Under the pieces are notes generated by a model, which saw nothing but the letters and a program-made list of their open reading frames with translations, ran no database searches and was not told the DNA's origin. Position numbers and translations under genes: made by a program. This document shows, in pieces, positions 45,378 through 56,491 of a stretch of 64,000 nucleotides of DNA. The number at the start of each line of letters is the position of its first letter. Within the stretch, counting starts at the first letter, position 1. The DNA is from Saccharicrinis sp963666825 (GTDB lineage: Bacteria > Bacteroidota > Bacteroidia > Bacteroidales > Marinilabiliaceae): the NCBI GenBank assembly GCA_963666825.2, contig OY763044.2:248001-312000 (forward strand). Reading direction: 5' to 3'.

Positions 45378-48300
45378 ATGATGACTATAAGAAAGAGAAG
45401 TATATGGCTTATTCTGGTTTCAATGCTATTGACAACCTATACTTATGCACAGCAGCATGATTGGGAAAACGAACAGGTTATTGGTATTAACAAGGAAGAA
45501 GGGCATGCCTTTTATGTTCCTTACAGTAGTACAAAACAAGCATTAAATAACTATGCTGATGCATCGCCATATTACCTGAATTTAAACGGGACATGGAAGT
45601 TCAATTGGGTAAAACACCCTGACCTGGCTCCCGGTAATTTTTACAAGCCATCCACAGATGTAAGTTATTGGGATGATATTGAAGTCCCTTCAAATTGGGA
45701 AATTAAAGGTTATGGTATACCAAATTATACCAATAGCACTTTTGCCTTTACAAATGGCTTTGATGTACATCCGCCGTTAGTAATGGAAGATACCTATCCT
45801 GAAGAATACACTAAAAATGAATTGCCAAATCCGGTGGGGTCTTACAGAAGAGATTTTACATTGCCTGAGAATTGGGATGGGCGTGAAGTTTTCATTCATT
45901 TCGATGGTGTTCAAAGCGCCATGTATGTTTGGGTTAACGGACAAAAAGTAGGATATAGTGAAGGCAGTATGACACCTGCAGAGTTTAATATTACTAAATA
46001 TCTAACAGCAGGAAAAAACACCTTAGCGGTTAAAGTGTACCGTTGGAGTGACGGCAGTTATCTCGAAGGGCAGGATTTCTGGTTGTTGTCAGGTATTTAC
46101 AGGGATGTTTTCTTATTCTCTGTTCCTAAAACTCATTTGTGGGATTATTTTTTAACTGCTGATTTATCTGCTGATTATAAAAGTGCAACGCTGAATTCCA
46201 GATTAGAATTCAAAAATTTTGGAGATAAAGGAACTTATCAATTAGAGGCACTTCTGTTAGAAAAAGGGGCAAGCCTTGAAAAAGCGCAAAAATTATATAG
46301 CCTGCCGGTAAAAAATGTTTCTAAAAAAGGAATCGTTATAGAGAAGAAAACTGAGATACCTTCGGTTAAATTATGGTCGGCAGAGGAGCCAAATCTTTAT
46401 GATGTTTTGTTTGTGTTGAAAGCGCCTGATGGAAATATTGCAGAGGTTTTAAGAAGTAATTTCGGATTCAGGGAGATTGAAATTAAAGAACAGCAGTTAT
46501 TTGTCAATGGAAAAAGCGTTTACCTCAAAGGAGCCAATCGTTGCGAAACAAATCCTTGGGGTGGAAGAGTAATGAATAAGGCTTTAATGCTTCAGGATAT
46601 TAAAATGATGAAGCAAGCCAACATGAATGTGGTGCGTACTTCTCACTATCCTAATCATCCCGAATGGTATGAATTGTGTGATGAGTATGGCCTTTATGTT
46701 GTAGCCGAAGCTAATGTAGAGTCACATGGTACGGCTAAAAATGAAGAAGACCGTTTAGGCGATGTTGCCAGCTGGAAGAAGGCTCATGTCGACAGAAACA
46801 TTCGTTCTGTAGAGCGCGATAAAAACCATCCTTCTATTTTAATGTGGTCTATGGGTAATGAAGGTGGTCATGGACAAAATTTTGCAGAAGCATACAAGGC
46901 AATTAAAGCAATAGATACAACTCGTCCAGTTCATTACCAGGGAGATAATGAACATGCAGATATTGAGTCTGAAATGTATTCGACTTTAGGTACGTTGAAA
47001 AGAAGAGCCAAAAAAGATGACCCTCGTCCTTTTTTCCTTTGTGAATATGCACATGCCATGGGTAATGGCCCTGGTTCTTTAAAAGAGTATTGCGAGATGT
47101 TCGAAAAATACCAAAGATTAATCGGTGGTTGTATTTGGGATTGGGTAGATCAGGGTATTGCAAGACCAGTTCCAGGAAATCCTTCAGAAAGTTACTTTGC
47201 TTATGGTGGAGATTACGGTGACCGCCCAACGCGTTGGAATTTTTTAATGAATGGTTTAACAACGCCTGACAGACAGGTTACTCCTAAATTGCTTCATGTA
47301 AAGAAAGTTTACCAATACATTAAAATAAAGCCTGTTGATTTATTAAACGGTAAAATAGAAATCGAAAATGAGTATCAGTTTATTAACCTGAATAAATATA
47401 ATGCTTCGTGGGAATTATCTTGTGACGGTAAAATAATACAAGCCGGTGAGTTAGGTCAATTGGATATCAAAACAGGAGAAAAAATGCAAATCGACGTTCC
47501 AGTAAAGAAACCTGAACTAAAAGCCGGTGCAGAATATTTTCTGAATGTGTCTTTTAAATTGGCTAACGAAGAGTGTTGGGCAAGCAGAGGATACGAAATG
47601 GCTTACGAACAAATGGCAATGCCTTACGAAAAGGCATCTGCGGATTTGATTGATGTTGAAGAATACGGCGCTGTTAAAGTTGAAGAAAAAGGAGATAATG
47701 TTTCAGTTCTGGGCCGTGTGTTTAGTGTCACTTTTAATAAAAAAGCAGGAACTATTACCAACTATATCTATAAGACTACACCTTTGTTAGAAACAAAAGA
47801 AGAGGCTATTTATGGTGTTAAACAGGAAGCAGATGTTGTGTTTGTTGATACTGTTACTGATGAAATTGTTTCAGGTCCTCGATTAACATTATATAGAGCT
47901 CCTACAGATAATGATTTATCAAATGGAAGAGGTATTGCCATGAGATGGAACGAGCATAAGATAGGTAATTTAATAGAGTCTGTAAAAAGCTTCGAATACA
48001 AGGTGGTTAACAATAATCAGGTTGAAGTGATAACTAATTTAAGTTATGATTCTTCAACAGGATATCATGCTGAAGCAAAAACGATTTACACCATATTATC
48101 AAACGGAATAATAAAAGTGAAATCACATGTAATTCCAGATAATAGCGGAAAAATGCAGCTGTTGCCTCGTATTGGCCATGTATTGCAAATGCCTCAGGGA
48201 TTTGAAAATGTTGATTATCTGGGAGCAGGGCCGTTCGAAAATTATAACGACAGAATTGAAGGAGCTTCAGTTGGTTGTTATACAAGCACAGTAACAGATA

Positions 48301-48674
48301 TGGAAGAGTTTTATGCTCGTCCTCAGGAAATGGGTAACCGTAGCGAAGTAAGATGGTTTACTGTTACTAACAGAGATGGTGTTGGACTACAATTTGTTGC
48401 AGATAGTACAAATTTGAATTTTAGTGCATTACACTACCGTGCATCAGACTTGAATGAAGCAAATTATCCTTATGAGTTAAAGCAACGCCATGAAACGATT
48501 ATTACTCTTGATGTGGCTCATTTGGGCTTAGGCAGTGCTTCTTGTGGGCCTCCGGCTTTAAAACAGTTTTACTTAAAACCGGATCCTCGTGATATAAGCT
48601 ATGAAATCAGACCATATGATGTGTTGATGGGAGAAAAAGATGACTTAGGAAGAAAAGTTCTTACCACAAAGTAA
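45378..48674 (+). CDS. GH2 beta-galactosidase (LacZ-like, large form)
   Basis: This 1098-residue secreted protein (signal MLLTTYTYAQQ) has the complete LacZ layout: sugar-binding domain, two beta-sandwich domains around the TIM barrel, and the C-terminal beta-galactosidase small-chain domain (YLGAGPFENYNDR, HLGLGSASCGP). The acid/base is E495 in WSMGNEGGHG and the nucleophile is E556 in LCEYAHAMGNGPG. There is no uronate-binding NxK pattern, so a beta-galactosidase is most likely. It lies 47 nt after the LamG-containing GH2, and the two may act on different galactosyl linkages of one glycan. Confidence 0.92.
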   Translation: MMTIRKRSIWLILVSMLLTTYTYAQQHDWENEQVIGINKEEGHAFYVPYSSTKQALNNYADASPYYLNLNGTWKFNWVKHPDLAPGNFYKPSTDVSYWDDIEVPSNWEIKGYGIPNYTNSTFAFTNGFDVHPPLVMEDTYPEEYTKNELPNPVGSYRRDFTLPENWDGREVFIHFDGVQSAMYVWVNGQKVGYSEGSMTPAEFNITKYLTAGKNTLAVKVYRWSDGSYLEGQDFWLLSGIYRDVFLFSVPKTHLWDYFLTADLSADYKSATLNSRLEFKNFGDKGTYQLEALLLEKGASLEKAQKLYSLPVKNVSKKGIVIEKKTEIPSVKLWSAEEPNLYDVLFVLKAPDGNIAEVLRSNFGFREIEIKEQQLFVNGKSVYLKGANRCETNPWGGRVMNKALMLQDIKMMKQANMNVVRTSHYPNHPEWYELCDEYGLYVVAEANVESHGTAKNEEDRLGDVASWKKAHVDRNIRSVERDKNHPSILMWSMGNEGGHGQNFAEAYKAIKAIDTTRPVHYQGDNEHADIESEMYSTLGTLKRRAKKDDPRPFFLCEYAHAMGNGPGSLKEYCEMFEKYQRLIGGCIWDWVDQGIARPVPGNPSESYFAYGGDYGDRPTRWNFLMNGLTTPDRQVTPKLLHVKKVYQYIKIKPVDLLNGKIEIENEYQFINLNKYNASWELSCDGKIIQAGELGQLDIKTGEKMQIDVPVKKPELKAGAEYFLNVSFKLANEECWASRGYEMAYEQMAMPYEKASADLIDVEEYGAVKVEEKGDNVSVLGRVFSVTFNKKAGTITNYIYKTTPLLETKEEAIYGVKQEADVVFVDTVTDEIVSGPRLTLYRAPTDNDLSNGRGIAMRWNEHKIGNLIESVKSFEYKVVNNNQVEVITNLSYDSSTGYHAEAKTIYTILSNGIIKVKSHVIPDNSGKMQLLPRIGHVLQMPQGFENVDYLGAGPFENYNDRIEGASVGCYTSTVTDMEEFYARPQEMGNRSEVRWFTVTNRDGVGLQFVADSTNLNFSALHYRASDLNEANYPYELKQRHETIITLDVAHLGLGSASCGPPALKQFYLKPDPRDISYEIRPYDVLMGEKDDLGRKVLTTK

Positions 48675-48699
48675 TCACAAAAGGTTTAAAACATTCACT

Positions 48700-51600
48700 A
48701 TGAAAATGCACAATATATTTAGCATCATAATAGCCGTTATCTTGTTTTGCGGATTAACTTCTCAAAAAAGCGCAGGCTCAGATAAGACCGTATCTTATCA
48801 ACTTGAAAAGGACTTCAAGAATCCTCCATATTCAAAAGGACCATGGGTTGTTTGGCATTGGTCTTCTGCAAATCAAAATAAAGAGGGGATAACCAGTAAC
48901 CTCGAAGGTATGGCTAAAGCAGGAATTGCCGGTGCAACATTGTTTAGTTTTCCTCCTGGAGGATTTGGTTCAGGTGGCAAAACCATAATTGATAATCCTG
49001 CTGCGCCTTTGTCAAAAGAGTGGTTTGATTTAATGCTTTTTGCAGTTAAAGAAGCTAAACGTTTAAATATTAAACTGGCTATTCAGATTAGTGCAGGTTG
49101 GGCAACTGCAGGAGGTGACTGGATTACGCCAGAGTTGTCACAACAACAAATTGTTTGGAGTGATTCAACAGTATATGGCGGGCAAAAATTTTCAGGAAAA
49201 ATTACAAGGCCTGTTCGTTCTGCCGGAAGTATTCATGGTCTTGAAGAAGAGCATCCGAAAAGTTGGGATGATTACTATCGTGACTTGAATGTTTTGGCAT
49301 ATAAAGTGCCCGAAGATTGGGGCGAAACTAACATAACCCGTAGTGCTAAAGTGACTACATCATTTGATGTTACGGACATAAAACCATTATTAGATAAGGG
49401 AAATGAGAGTGTTGTAATCAAGTCAGAAGAAAAAGGTTTTATTCAATTCGAATTTAATAAGCCATTTACATTAAGGTCAATTTATATAAATAATGGAGGA
49501 AGAGGGATTATAAACATTCCAGCCCATTCAATGGAAATTCAACAAAGTAATGATGGAATAAATTTCATCAAAATTGACGAATTAGAGCCGATGATGGGTG
49601 GATTTCAAACTGCTAATTCTGAATTAACGCACGCAGTAAAGCAAACAACTGCCAAGTATTTCAGATTAGTATATCATCCTCAAGCTCCCGTTAATTATGA
49701 TGAGCATATGGCTGGAGGTACTTTTACAGTAGGAGGTATTGGTCCTAAGAGAGAAGGTGACCCGATAGGATTTGCCGATATAAAGAGTATGATTGACCCG
49801 TTGAATTTGGCTTCTATACAACTATCAAGTACAGCTGTAGTTAATCATTGGGAAGGAAAAACGGCACTTACCTGGGGTAAAAGTCGTCGTATTACCAATG
49901 ATATGATGCCTGAAAGCGCATGTGTGCCATTAAATGAGATTATTGATATTTCAGATAAAATGGATGCTGAGGGTAATATTCAATGGGATATGCCCGAAGG
50001 AAAATGGAAAATCATGCGTTTCGGATATACCACTATGGCGCGTACCAATGGTAGTGGCATCGGACAGGGCTTAGAACCTGATAAGTTCAGAAAAGAAGGC
50101 GCTCGCATCGCTTTCGAAGGTTGGTACGAACGCATTCTAGACCATGTTGGTAAAGAGTTGTCCGACAGTGTTATTACCATGTTGAATATCGATAGTTGGG
50201 AATGTGGTTCTCAAAACTGGTCACCTATTTTTAAAGAAGAATTTGAGAAAAGAAGAGGCTACGATTTATCGAAATATTTACCTCTTATGGCCGGAATACC
50301 TGTTGAAAGTGCTGATGTTACTGAAAGTTTCTTATTTGATATCCGCAGGACCATTGCCGATTTAATCAGCGATAATTTCTTTGGCGAACTGCAGAGGCTT
50401 GCCCATGAGAAGGGAGATGTGGTTAATACGGAGGTTACTAACCCGACCATGACTTCTGACGGGATGTTGGTTTATAAAAATGTGGATTTAACCTCAAGCG
50501 AATTCTGGTGTGATAAATGGAATTGCTGGAAACCTTGTGATATTCGGGATGCTGCCTCCGGAGCACATATATATGGCAAAGAGATAGTTATTGCAGAGGC
50601 TTTTACTGGCGGAAGAAACTGGAAAGAAGACCCTTATGGTTTAAAAGCAATGGGCGATATGCACTATGTTGATGGCATTAACCGCATGATGCTTCACCTT
50701 TGGGCCGGCCAGCCTTATACGGATAAAAAGCCTGGTTTTACCGGTGCCGCAGGATTATATTTTAATGAGAATACGCCGTGGATAAAACCTGGTGCCGCAT
50801 GGATTGATTATATGAGAAGAGCCCAGGTAATGTTGCAAGCAGGAATTACAGAATGCGATGCTCTTTATTTTATTGGAGAAGATGTTCCTTGCCGTGCTTT
50901 ATTGCCTGAAAATTACGGAACCTATTTTACAATTGACCCTGTATTACCTAAAGGATATAATTTCGACTCAGTCAACCAGGATGCCATGCTAAATTTGGCA
51001 ACCGTAAAAAATGGGAAAATTGTATTTCCAAGTGGCGTAAGCTATAGCGTATTGGTTTTACATCCTGATAAGGTTATAACTCTGAAATTAGCAAAAAAAC
51101 TAAAGGAGCTAATCTTCGCAGGAGCACAGGTTGTAGGGGCAAAACCAACAGGTTCTATCAGTCTCGAAGATGCCACAACTGCGGACTCAGAAATAAAAGA
51201 AATTGCCGATGAAGTTTGGGGCAATTTAGATGGTGTAAATATTAAAGAAAAGAGTTATGGTGCAGGGCGCCTATTTTATGGGCTTTCTATGCAGGAAGTG
51301 ATGAATAAAATAGGGCTAGAACCTGATGTTACTTTCCTAAATCAAAAAGAAACCTTTACAGGAAAATCATTTAAAGCAACTGCAGACCAAACAGAAGGTG
51401 TTGACGCAACGGCTTACGGGCCTGATAGAAAAGGATGGGGCTTAATGTGGAATCACCGTAGTGAGAGTGGGTTGGATTATTATTTCATCTCTAATCAGGA
51501 ACAGGAAAAACTTACTGCTGATATTAGTATCAGGCAGGTAGGAATGGTGCCTGAGTTATGGCATGCCGATACAGGTGAAATTGAAGATGCCCCTGTGTGG

Positions 51601-52353
51601 AAGGAAGAAAATGGCAGGACTGTAATTCCATATAATTTTGAACCTTCAGAATCTGTGTTTATTGTTTTTCGTAAATCATCAAAAGAACAAAATCAGGTTG
51701 TTGGTTTTATTGATGGTGAGGCCTCTTCAGATTTAAAATTAGAGGTGGACAAAAACGGTGAACTGAAAAAATGGGCCACAGCAAATGGCAACTGGGTTCT
51801 GAAAATGAATAATGGAAAAACTTTCAAGGCGAAAGCAAATAAAGTGGCTGAGCCTAGTGAAATAAATGGGGATTGGGATGTGACATTTCCCTTGCTAACA
51901 GGCGAAGTTTTGGATGTTAAAATGGCTTCAGGCTCATGGACTGAGGATGCAAACGAAGAGATTAAACATTTTTCAGGAACTGCCACATACAAGAAGTCTG
52001 TTCAATTAGACAAAAAGTTGGTAAATAAAAATACACGCCTTTTCCTTAATCTCGGAGACGTTAAAAATCTGGCTTCTGTTTCAATCAATGGAAAAAATCT
52101 GGGTATCATCTGGAAACCTCCATACAAAATTGAAATTACAGACGCTGTGCATGAAGGTATGAATAACATTGTTATTGAAGTATCAAATACCTGGTATAAC
52201 AGATTGGTTTTAGATGCTGGTTTACCTAAAAAGAAAAAGCAAACTTGGTTGGGAACCGGTATAAGAAACGGAGGTGTTCGAAAAAATTCTGAGCTTATTC
52301 CTGCCGGAATTTTAGGTCCTGTAACCATTGAGTCGTGGCTTAAAGTAAAATAA
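48700..52353 (+). CDS. GH106-like alpha-L-rhamnosidase
   Basis: This 1217-residue secreted protein opens with the typical GH106-like segment GPWVVWHWSSANQNKEGITS followed by GMAKAGIAGATLF. A beta-sandwich interruption (about 230-370) and the rest of the TIM barrel (SWECGSQNWSPIFKEEFEKR, HLWAGQPYTDKKPG) follow. Its C-terminal galactose-binding-like domain contains LGIIWKPPYKIEITD and VSNTWYNRLVLDAG. GH106 enzymes remove terminal alpha-L-rhamnose, often in a calcium-dependent manner. Related sequences of uncertain specificity exist, so rhamnosidase activity is probable rather than certain. It is 26 nt from the preceding GH2 gene. Confidence 0.85.
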   Translation: MKMHNIFSIIIAVILFCGLTSQKSAGSDKTVSYQLEKDFKNPPYSKGPWVVWHWSSANQNKEGITSNLEGMAKAGIAGATLFSFPPGGFGSGGKTIIDNPAAPLSKEWFDLMLFAVKEAKRLNIKLAIQISAGWATAGGDWITPELSQQQIVWSDSTVYGGQKFSGKITRPVRSAGSIHGLEEEHPKSWDDYYRDLNVLAYKVPEDWGETNITRSAKVTTSFDVTDIKPLLDKGNESVVIKSEEKGFIQFEFNKPFTLRSIYINNGGRGIINIPAHSMEIQQSNDGINFIKIDELEPMMGGFQTANSELTHAVKQTTAKYFRLVYHPQAPVNYDEHMAGGTFTVGGIGPKREGDPIGFADIKSMIDPLNLASIQLSSTAVVNHWEGKTALTWGKSRRITNDMMPESACVPLNEIIDISDKMDAEGNIQWDMPEGKWKIMRFGYTTMARTNGSGIGQGLEPDKFRKEGARIAFEGWYERILDHVGKELSDSVITMLNIDSWECGSQNWSPIFKEEFEKRRGYDLSKYLPLMAGIPVESADVTESFLFDIRRTIADLISDNFFGELQRLAHEKGDVVNTEVTNPTMTSDGMLVYKNVDLTSSEFWCDKWNCWKPCDIRDAASGAHIYGKEIVIAEAFTGGRNWKEDPYGLKAMGDMHYVDGINRMMLHLWAGQPYTDKKPGFTGAAGLYFNENTPWIKPGAAWIDYMRRAQVMLQAGITECDALYFIGEDVPCRALLPENYGTYFTIDPVLPKGYNFDSVNQDAMLNLATVKNGKIVFPSGVSYSVLVLHPDKVITLKLAKKLKELIFAGAQVVGAKPTGSISLEDATTADSEIKEIADEVWGNLDGVNIKEKSYGAGRLFYGLSMQEVMNKIGLEPDVTFLNQKETFTGKSFKATADQTEGVDATAYGPDRKGWGLMWNHRSESGLDYYFISNQEQEKLTADISIRQVGMVPELWHADTGEIEDAPVWKEENGRTVIPYNFEPSESVFIVFRKSSKEQNQVVGFIDGEASSDLKLEVDKNGELKKWATANGNWVLKMNNGKTFKAKANKVAEPSEINGDWDVTFPLLTGEVLDVKMASGSWTEDANEEIKHFSGTATYKKSVQLDKKLVNKNTRLFLNLGDVKNLASVSINGKNLGIIWKPPYKIEITDAVHEGMNNIVIEVSNTWYNRLVLDAGLPKKKKQTWLGTGIRNGGVRKNSELIPAGILGPVTIESWLKVK

Positions 52354-52420
52354 TTCGAAACAGCCGGAATTACGAAGTAAGGGATATTTTAATTGCAAGT
52401 TATTTTTTAGGCAAAGCAAT

Positions 52421-54664
52421 ATGGAAAATAAGGTAAACCATATACTGGTCAAATTTGGCAACCGTATATTTAAATCATACGTACTGGTAATTCTTTTGCT
52501 TGCGATTGTACATGTGGTATTTGCAGGTTCCGAAAAGAAACCAATTTATAAAAATGCAGATGCACCCATAGTAAAACGTATTGATGATTTGTTGAAGCGA
52601 ATGACCATTGAAGAGAAAGTTTTTCAGCTGAATCAAATTGTTCTGGGTAAAAATGACAATATCAATAACGTAGATGCAAACGGGAAAATAATTAACCCGA
52701 AAATTGGCTCATTACTTTATGTAGGCACAGACCCAGTACTTCGAAATGCAATGCAACGAAAGGCCGTTGAAGAAACAAGGTTAGGTATTCCCATTTTGTT
52801 TGGGTATGACGTGATACATGGTTTTAATACCATTTATCCTATTTCGTTGGCTCAGGCATGTTCTTGGAATCCTGATTTAATTCAGAAAGCCTGTTCTGTT
52901 GCAGCTCAGGAGGCACGTAGTTCAGGTGTTGATTGGACCTTTTCCCCAATGGTAGATGTTGCCCGTGATGGCAGGTGGGGAAGAGTTTCTGAGGGATATG
53001 GTGAAGATACATATACAAACTCTGTTTTTGCTGCTGCCTCGGTAAAAGGGTATCAAGGTGATGATTTGACAAATCATAATAATATAGCCTCTTGTTTAAA
53101 GCACTATGTTGGTTATGGTGCCTCCGAGGGAGGGCTGGATTATGTGTCAACTGATATTTCCGGACAATCTTTATGGGATACTTATTTGCCTCCGTTTGAA
53201 GCCGGAATAAATGCCGGTGCAGTTACTGTCATGAGTGCTTTTAATACGCTTAATGGCATTCCGGCTTCTTGCAATAAATATACATTAACAGATATATTAA
53301 TTGATAAATGGAAGTTTGATGGATTTATGGTTTCCGATTGGAATTCAGTTGTACAGCTTATTGCCCAAGGAGTAGCTGCTGATGAAAAGGAAGCGTCACG
53401 TATGGCATTTCAGGCAGGTGTTGATATGGATATGGCAGACGAGTTATATCAAAAATATTTGCCGGAATTGATTAAGAGTGGCGTTGTATCTGAAAAACTG
53501 ATAGATGAGTCTGTAAGACGAATTTTGCGTGTGAAATTTAAATTAGGATTGTTTGATAATCCTTATGTTTCAGAAAAAAAAGGTGAAGGTCCTTTAGTTT
53601 TGCCTGAGGATAGTTCTGTTATCGAAAGATTAACAGAAGAATCAATGGTGCTTCTCAAAAATGAAAATAATATACTTCCACTGACTAAACCCTCTACAAT
53701 TGCATTAATCGGCCCTATGGCAAAAGATGATGAAAATTTACTTGGTTCTTGGGCTGCTCATGGCAACCTTGATGATGTTGTTAATATTTATGAGGGGCTA
53801 ACTAACGAATTTCCTGACAGTAAAATAGTATATGCAAAAGGATGCAATTTCGACCGTAATAATACCTCTAAATATGCTGCTGCTATAGAGGCTGCAAAAC
53901 AAGCAGATGTTGTTATCCTTTGTTTGGGCGAAAAATGGCGTTGGAGTGGAGAAAATGGCTCCAGGTCAACATTGTCTCTTCCCGAAATACAGGAAAATTT
54001 ACTTCCCGAAATTAAGAAAGTAGATAAACCGGTTGTGTTGCTGCTTTCCAATGGCCGTCCATTAGACTTAAGTAGAATTGAATCTGAATGTGATGCAATT
54101 ATTGAGATGTGGCAACCTGGTATTCTTGGAGGAAAGGCAGTTGCCGGAATATTATCCGGAAGAGTTAATCCTTCAGGCAGATTAGCTATTACTTTTCCTT
54201 ATTCTACAGGACAAATACCAATCTATTATAATAAAAGGCCAGGTTCGAGGCCAACTCAGGGCAAATACCAAGACATACAAGATGCTCCACTTTATGATTT
54301 TGGCTATGGATTAAGCTATACAACCTTTGAATACGGAGAATTAAAAATATCAAATTCAAAAGTTAAAAAGGGAGAGGAGATAATTATTGAGGTACCTGTT
54401 ACAAATACAGGTAATAGAGAAGGAGCAGAAACTGTTCACTGGTTTATATCTGACCCTGTTTGTTCGATAGCCCGTCCGCAAAAAGAATTAAAATACTTTG
54501 AGAAACAAACCATAAAGGCAGGTGAGACTAAAGTTTTCCGTTTTAAAGTCAATTTGGAGAGAGATTTTGGTTTTGTTGATGCTGAAGGAAACAAATTTTT
54601 AGAAGCTGGAGAGTATTATGTTATAGTTAATTCTCAAAGGGTTAAAATAGAGGTGTTAGATTAA
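52421..54664 (+). CDS. GH3 beta-glucosidase-like enzyme (BglX type)
   Basis: This 747-residue protein has an unusually long N-terminal signal segment (SYVLVILLLAIVHVVFAG, about residues 19-36). BglX hallmarks are FGYDVIHGFNTIYPISLAQ, SPMVDVARDGRWGRVSEGYG, CLKHYVGYGASEGG and nucleophile D306 in MVSDWNSV. A fibronectin-III-like domain closes the protein. It should remove terminal beta-glucosyl or related residues in the periplasm. It lies 67 nt after the GH106-like gene and only 8 nt before the GH78-like gene, so these three are surely one transcript. Confidence 0.92.
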   Translation: MENKVNHILVKFGNRIFKSYVLVILLLAIVHVVFAGSEKKPIYKNADAPIVKRIDDLLKRMTIEEKVFQLNQIVLGKNDNINNVDANGKIINPKIGSLLYVGTDPVLRNAMQRKAVEETRLGIPILFGYDVIHGFNTIYPISLAQACSWNPDLIQKACSVAAQEARSSGVDWTFSPMVDVARDGRWGRVSEGYGEDTYTNSVFAAASVKGYQGDDLTNHNNIASCLKHYVGYGASEGGLDYVSTDISGQSLWDTYLPPFEAGINAGAVTVMSAFNTLNGIPASCNKYTLTDILIDKWKFDGFMVSDWNSVVQLIAQGVAADEKEASRMAFQAGVDMDMADELYQKYLPELIKSGVVSEKLIDESVRRILRVKFKLGLFDNPYVSEKKGEGPLVLPEDSSVIERLTEESMVLLKNENNILPLTKPSTIALIGPMAKDDENLLGSWAAHGNLDDVVNIYEGLTNEFPDSKIVYAKGCNFDRNNTSKYAAAIEAAKQADVVILCLGEKWRWSGENGSRSTLSLPEIQENLLPEIKKVDKPVVLLLSNGRPLDLSRIESECDAIIEMWQPGILGGKAVAGILSGRVNPSGRLAITFPYSTGQIPIYYNKRPGSRPTQGKYQDIQDAPLYDFGYGLSYTTFEYGELKISNSKVKKGEEIIIEVPVTNTGNREGAETVHWFISDPVCSIARPQKELKYFEKQTIKAGETKVFRFKVNLERDFGFVDAEGNKFLEAGEYYVIVNSQRVKIEVLD

Positions 54665-54672
54665 AGTAGCTA

Positions 54673-56454
54673 ATGAAAAAAATAAAACACATGAAATCAA
54701 GAATAATCATATTATTGGCATTTGTTGTAAGCATTGGTAATATCTATGCGCAGTTGCCTCCGGTATTTAAAAGTATAGACACTTTAAAAATCCGTAATTC
54801 AGAATTAAGTCAGAAATACATTTCTCCTGCAAGGGTGGTATGGACTTCGGATTCAACAGGCCGTAAGGTGAAAAATCCTGAAGCGTTATTAAATCCCAAC
54901 TGTGGGCAAGCTGATTTAACCAGAGGGAAATTTTGTACCATTTCAAATAGAAGAACCGATAAGCAACATAGTATCATTTTAGATTTTGGTATAGAAATTC
55001 AGGGAGGAATTGAAATTGTAACGACTAAAGCCAATCCAAGCCCCACAGGAAAAATACGAGTGCAGTTTGGCGAATCAGTTTCTGAGACCATGGTTGATGT
55101 TGGTGTGGATGGTGCCACAAACGACCATGCCATAAGAGATTTCGAGGTTATTCTTCCTCGTTTGGGGCGAATTGTGGTAGGAGAAAGCGGATTTCGTTTT
55201 GTTAGGATCACATTATTGGATGATGATGCACAGATTCAGTTTAAAGAAATAAATGCTGTTTTTAGTTATAGAGATATCCCTTATGTCGGCTCGTTTATAT
55301 GTAACGATGAAAAATTAAACCAAATATGGATGACTGGCGCCTATACAGTGCATCTGAATATGCAAAATTATCTGTGGGATGGCGTTAAGCGCGACAGGTT
55401 AGTTTGGGTGGGCGATATGCACCCCGAAGTAATGACCATTAATTCGGTATTCGGATACAATGAAGTTGTACCAAAAAGTCTGGATTTTGTTAAAAATGCA
55501 ACACCCCTTCCAAACTGGATGAATAATATTAGTTCCTATTCTTTATGGTGGATTTTAATTCAGCGCGATTGGTATTTATACAATGGTGATTTGGCCTACT
55601 TGAAGCAACAAGAAGAATATTTGGTAAATCTTTTGAATCAGTTAACAAAGAATGTTGACGAGAATGGAGTTGAGATTATGGAAGAGGAACGTTTTCTGGA
55701 CTGGCCTTCAAGCGAAAATAAAGAAGCCATACATGCCGGATTGCAATCTCTTTTGTTAATGAGTTTTAAAGCAGGAGAACAACTTTGTCAGGCACTTGAT
55801 AATAAGGAAGCAGTACAACTCTGTCAAAATTACTCTTCAAAATTACAACAGCATGTTCCTGATATGGCAAACTCAAAACAAGCAGCCGCTTTGTTAGCGA
55901 TGTCTGGTTTGGTTTCACCTGAAAAAGCAAATAGTGAGATGTTGGCCAAAGATGGCGTGAGAAACATGTCAACGTTTTATGGATATTATATGTTGAATGC
56001 TCGTGCCTTGGCAGGCGACTATCAAGGTGCTATTGATAATATCAGAGAATATTGGGGAAGTATGCTCGATTTAGGGGCAACAACATTTTGGGAAGATTTT
56101 GACATCGACTGGATGAAAAATGCTGCCCATATTGATGAAATTGTACCTGAAGGCAAGGTTGATGTGCATCAGGCATATGGCAACTATTGTTATAAGCAGT
56201 TCCGACATAGCTTTTGTCACGGATGGGCATCCGGGCCAACACCTTGGTTAACGCAATATGTCTTGGGTGTAAATGTTTTAGAACCTGGATGTAAAAAAAT
56301 CAAGATAGCTCCACATTTAGGCAACCTTGAATGGGTGAAAGGAACTTTCCCAACACCATATGGAGTATTGTATGTTGAGCATAAAAAGATGGATGATGGT
56401 TCAGTAAAAACAACTTATCAAAAACCTAAAGGTATAAAAGTGATTATAGAATAA
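54673..56454 (+). CDS. GH78-like alpha-L-rhamnosidase (six-hairpin glycosidase)
   Basis: This 593-residue secreted protein (signal LLAFVVSIGNIYAQ) has an N-terminal beta-sandwich (residues about 85-205) and an (alpha/alpha)6 barrel. The rhamnosidase signature WDGVKRDRLVWVGDMHPE begins at D236 and includes the catalytic acidic residues. RFLDWPSSENKEA and FCHGWASGPTPWL are further family features. It is shorter than multi-domain GH78 enzymes, having fewer accessory beta-domains. Terminal alpha-L-rhamnose is the expected substrate. It is 8 nt from the GH3 upstream. Two rhamnosidase families in tandem suggest two rhamnosyl linkages. Confidence 0.85.
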   Translation: MKKIKHMKSRIIILLAFVVSIGNIYAQLPPVFKSIDTLKIRNSELSQKYISPARVVWTSDSTGRKVKNPEALLNPNCGQADLTRGKFCTISNRRTDKQHSIILDFGIEIQGGIEIVTTKANPSPTGKIRVQFGESVSETMVDVGVDGATNDHAIRDFEVILPRLGRIVVGESGFRFVRITLLDDDAQIQFKEINAVFSYRDIPYVGSFICNDEKLNQIWMTGAYTVHLNMQNYLWDGVKRDRLVWVGDMHPEVMTINSVFGYNEVVPKSLDFVKNATPLPNWMNNISSYSLWWILIQRDWYLYNGDLAYLKQQEEYLVNLLNQLTKNVDENGVEIMEEERFLDWPSSENKEAIHAGLQSLLLMSFKAGEQLCQALDNKEAVQLCQNYSSKLQQHVPDMANSKQAAALLAMSGLVSPEKANSEMLAKDGVRNMSTFYGYYMLNARALAGDYQGAIDNIREYWGSMLDLGATTFWEDFDIDWMKNAAHIDEIVPEGKVDVHQAYGNYCYKQFRHSFCHGWASGPTPWLTQYVLGVNVLEPGCKKIKIAPHLGNLEWVKGTFPTPYGVLYVEHKKMDDGSVKTTYQKPKGIKVIIE

Positions 56455-56491
56455 AGAGTTAAATCAAATAAAGTAATCTAAAATCTAAATC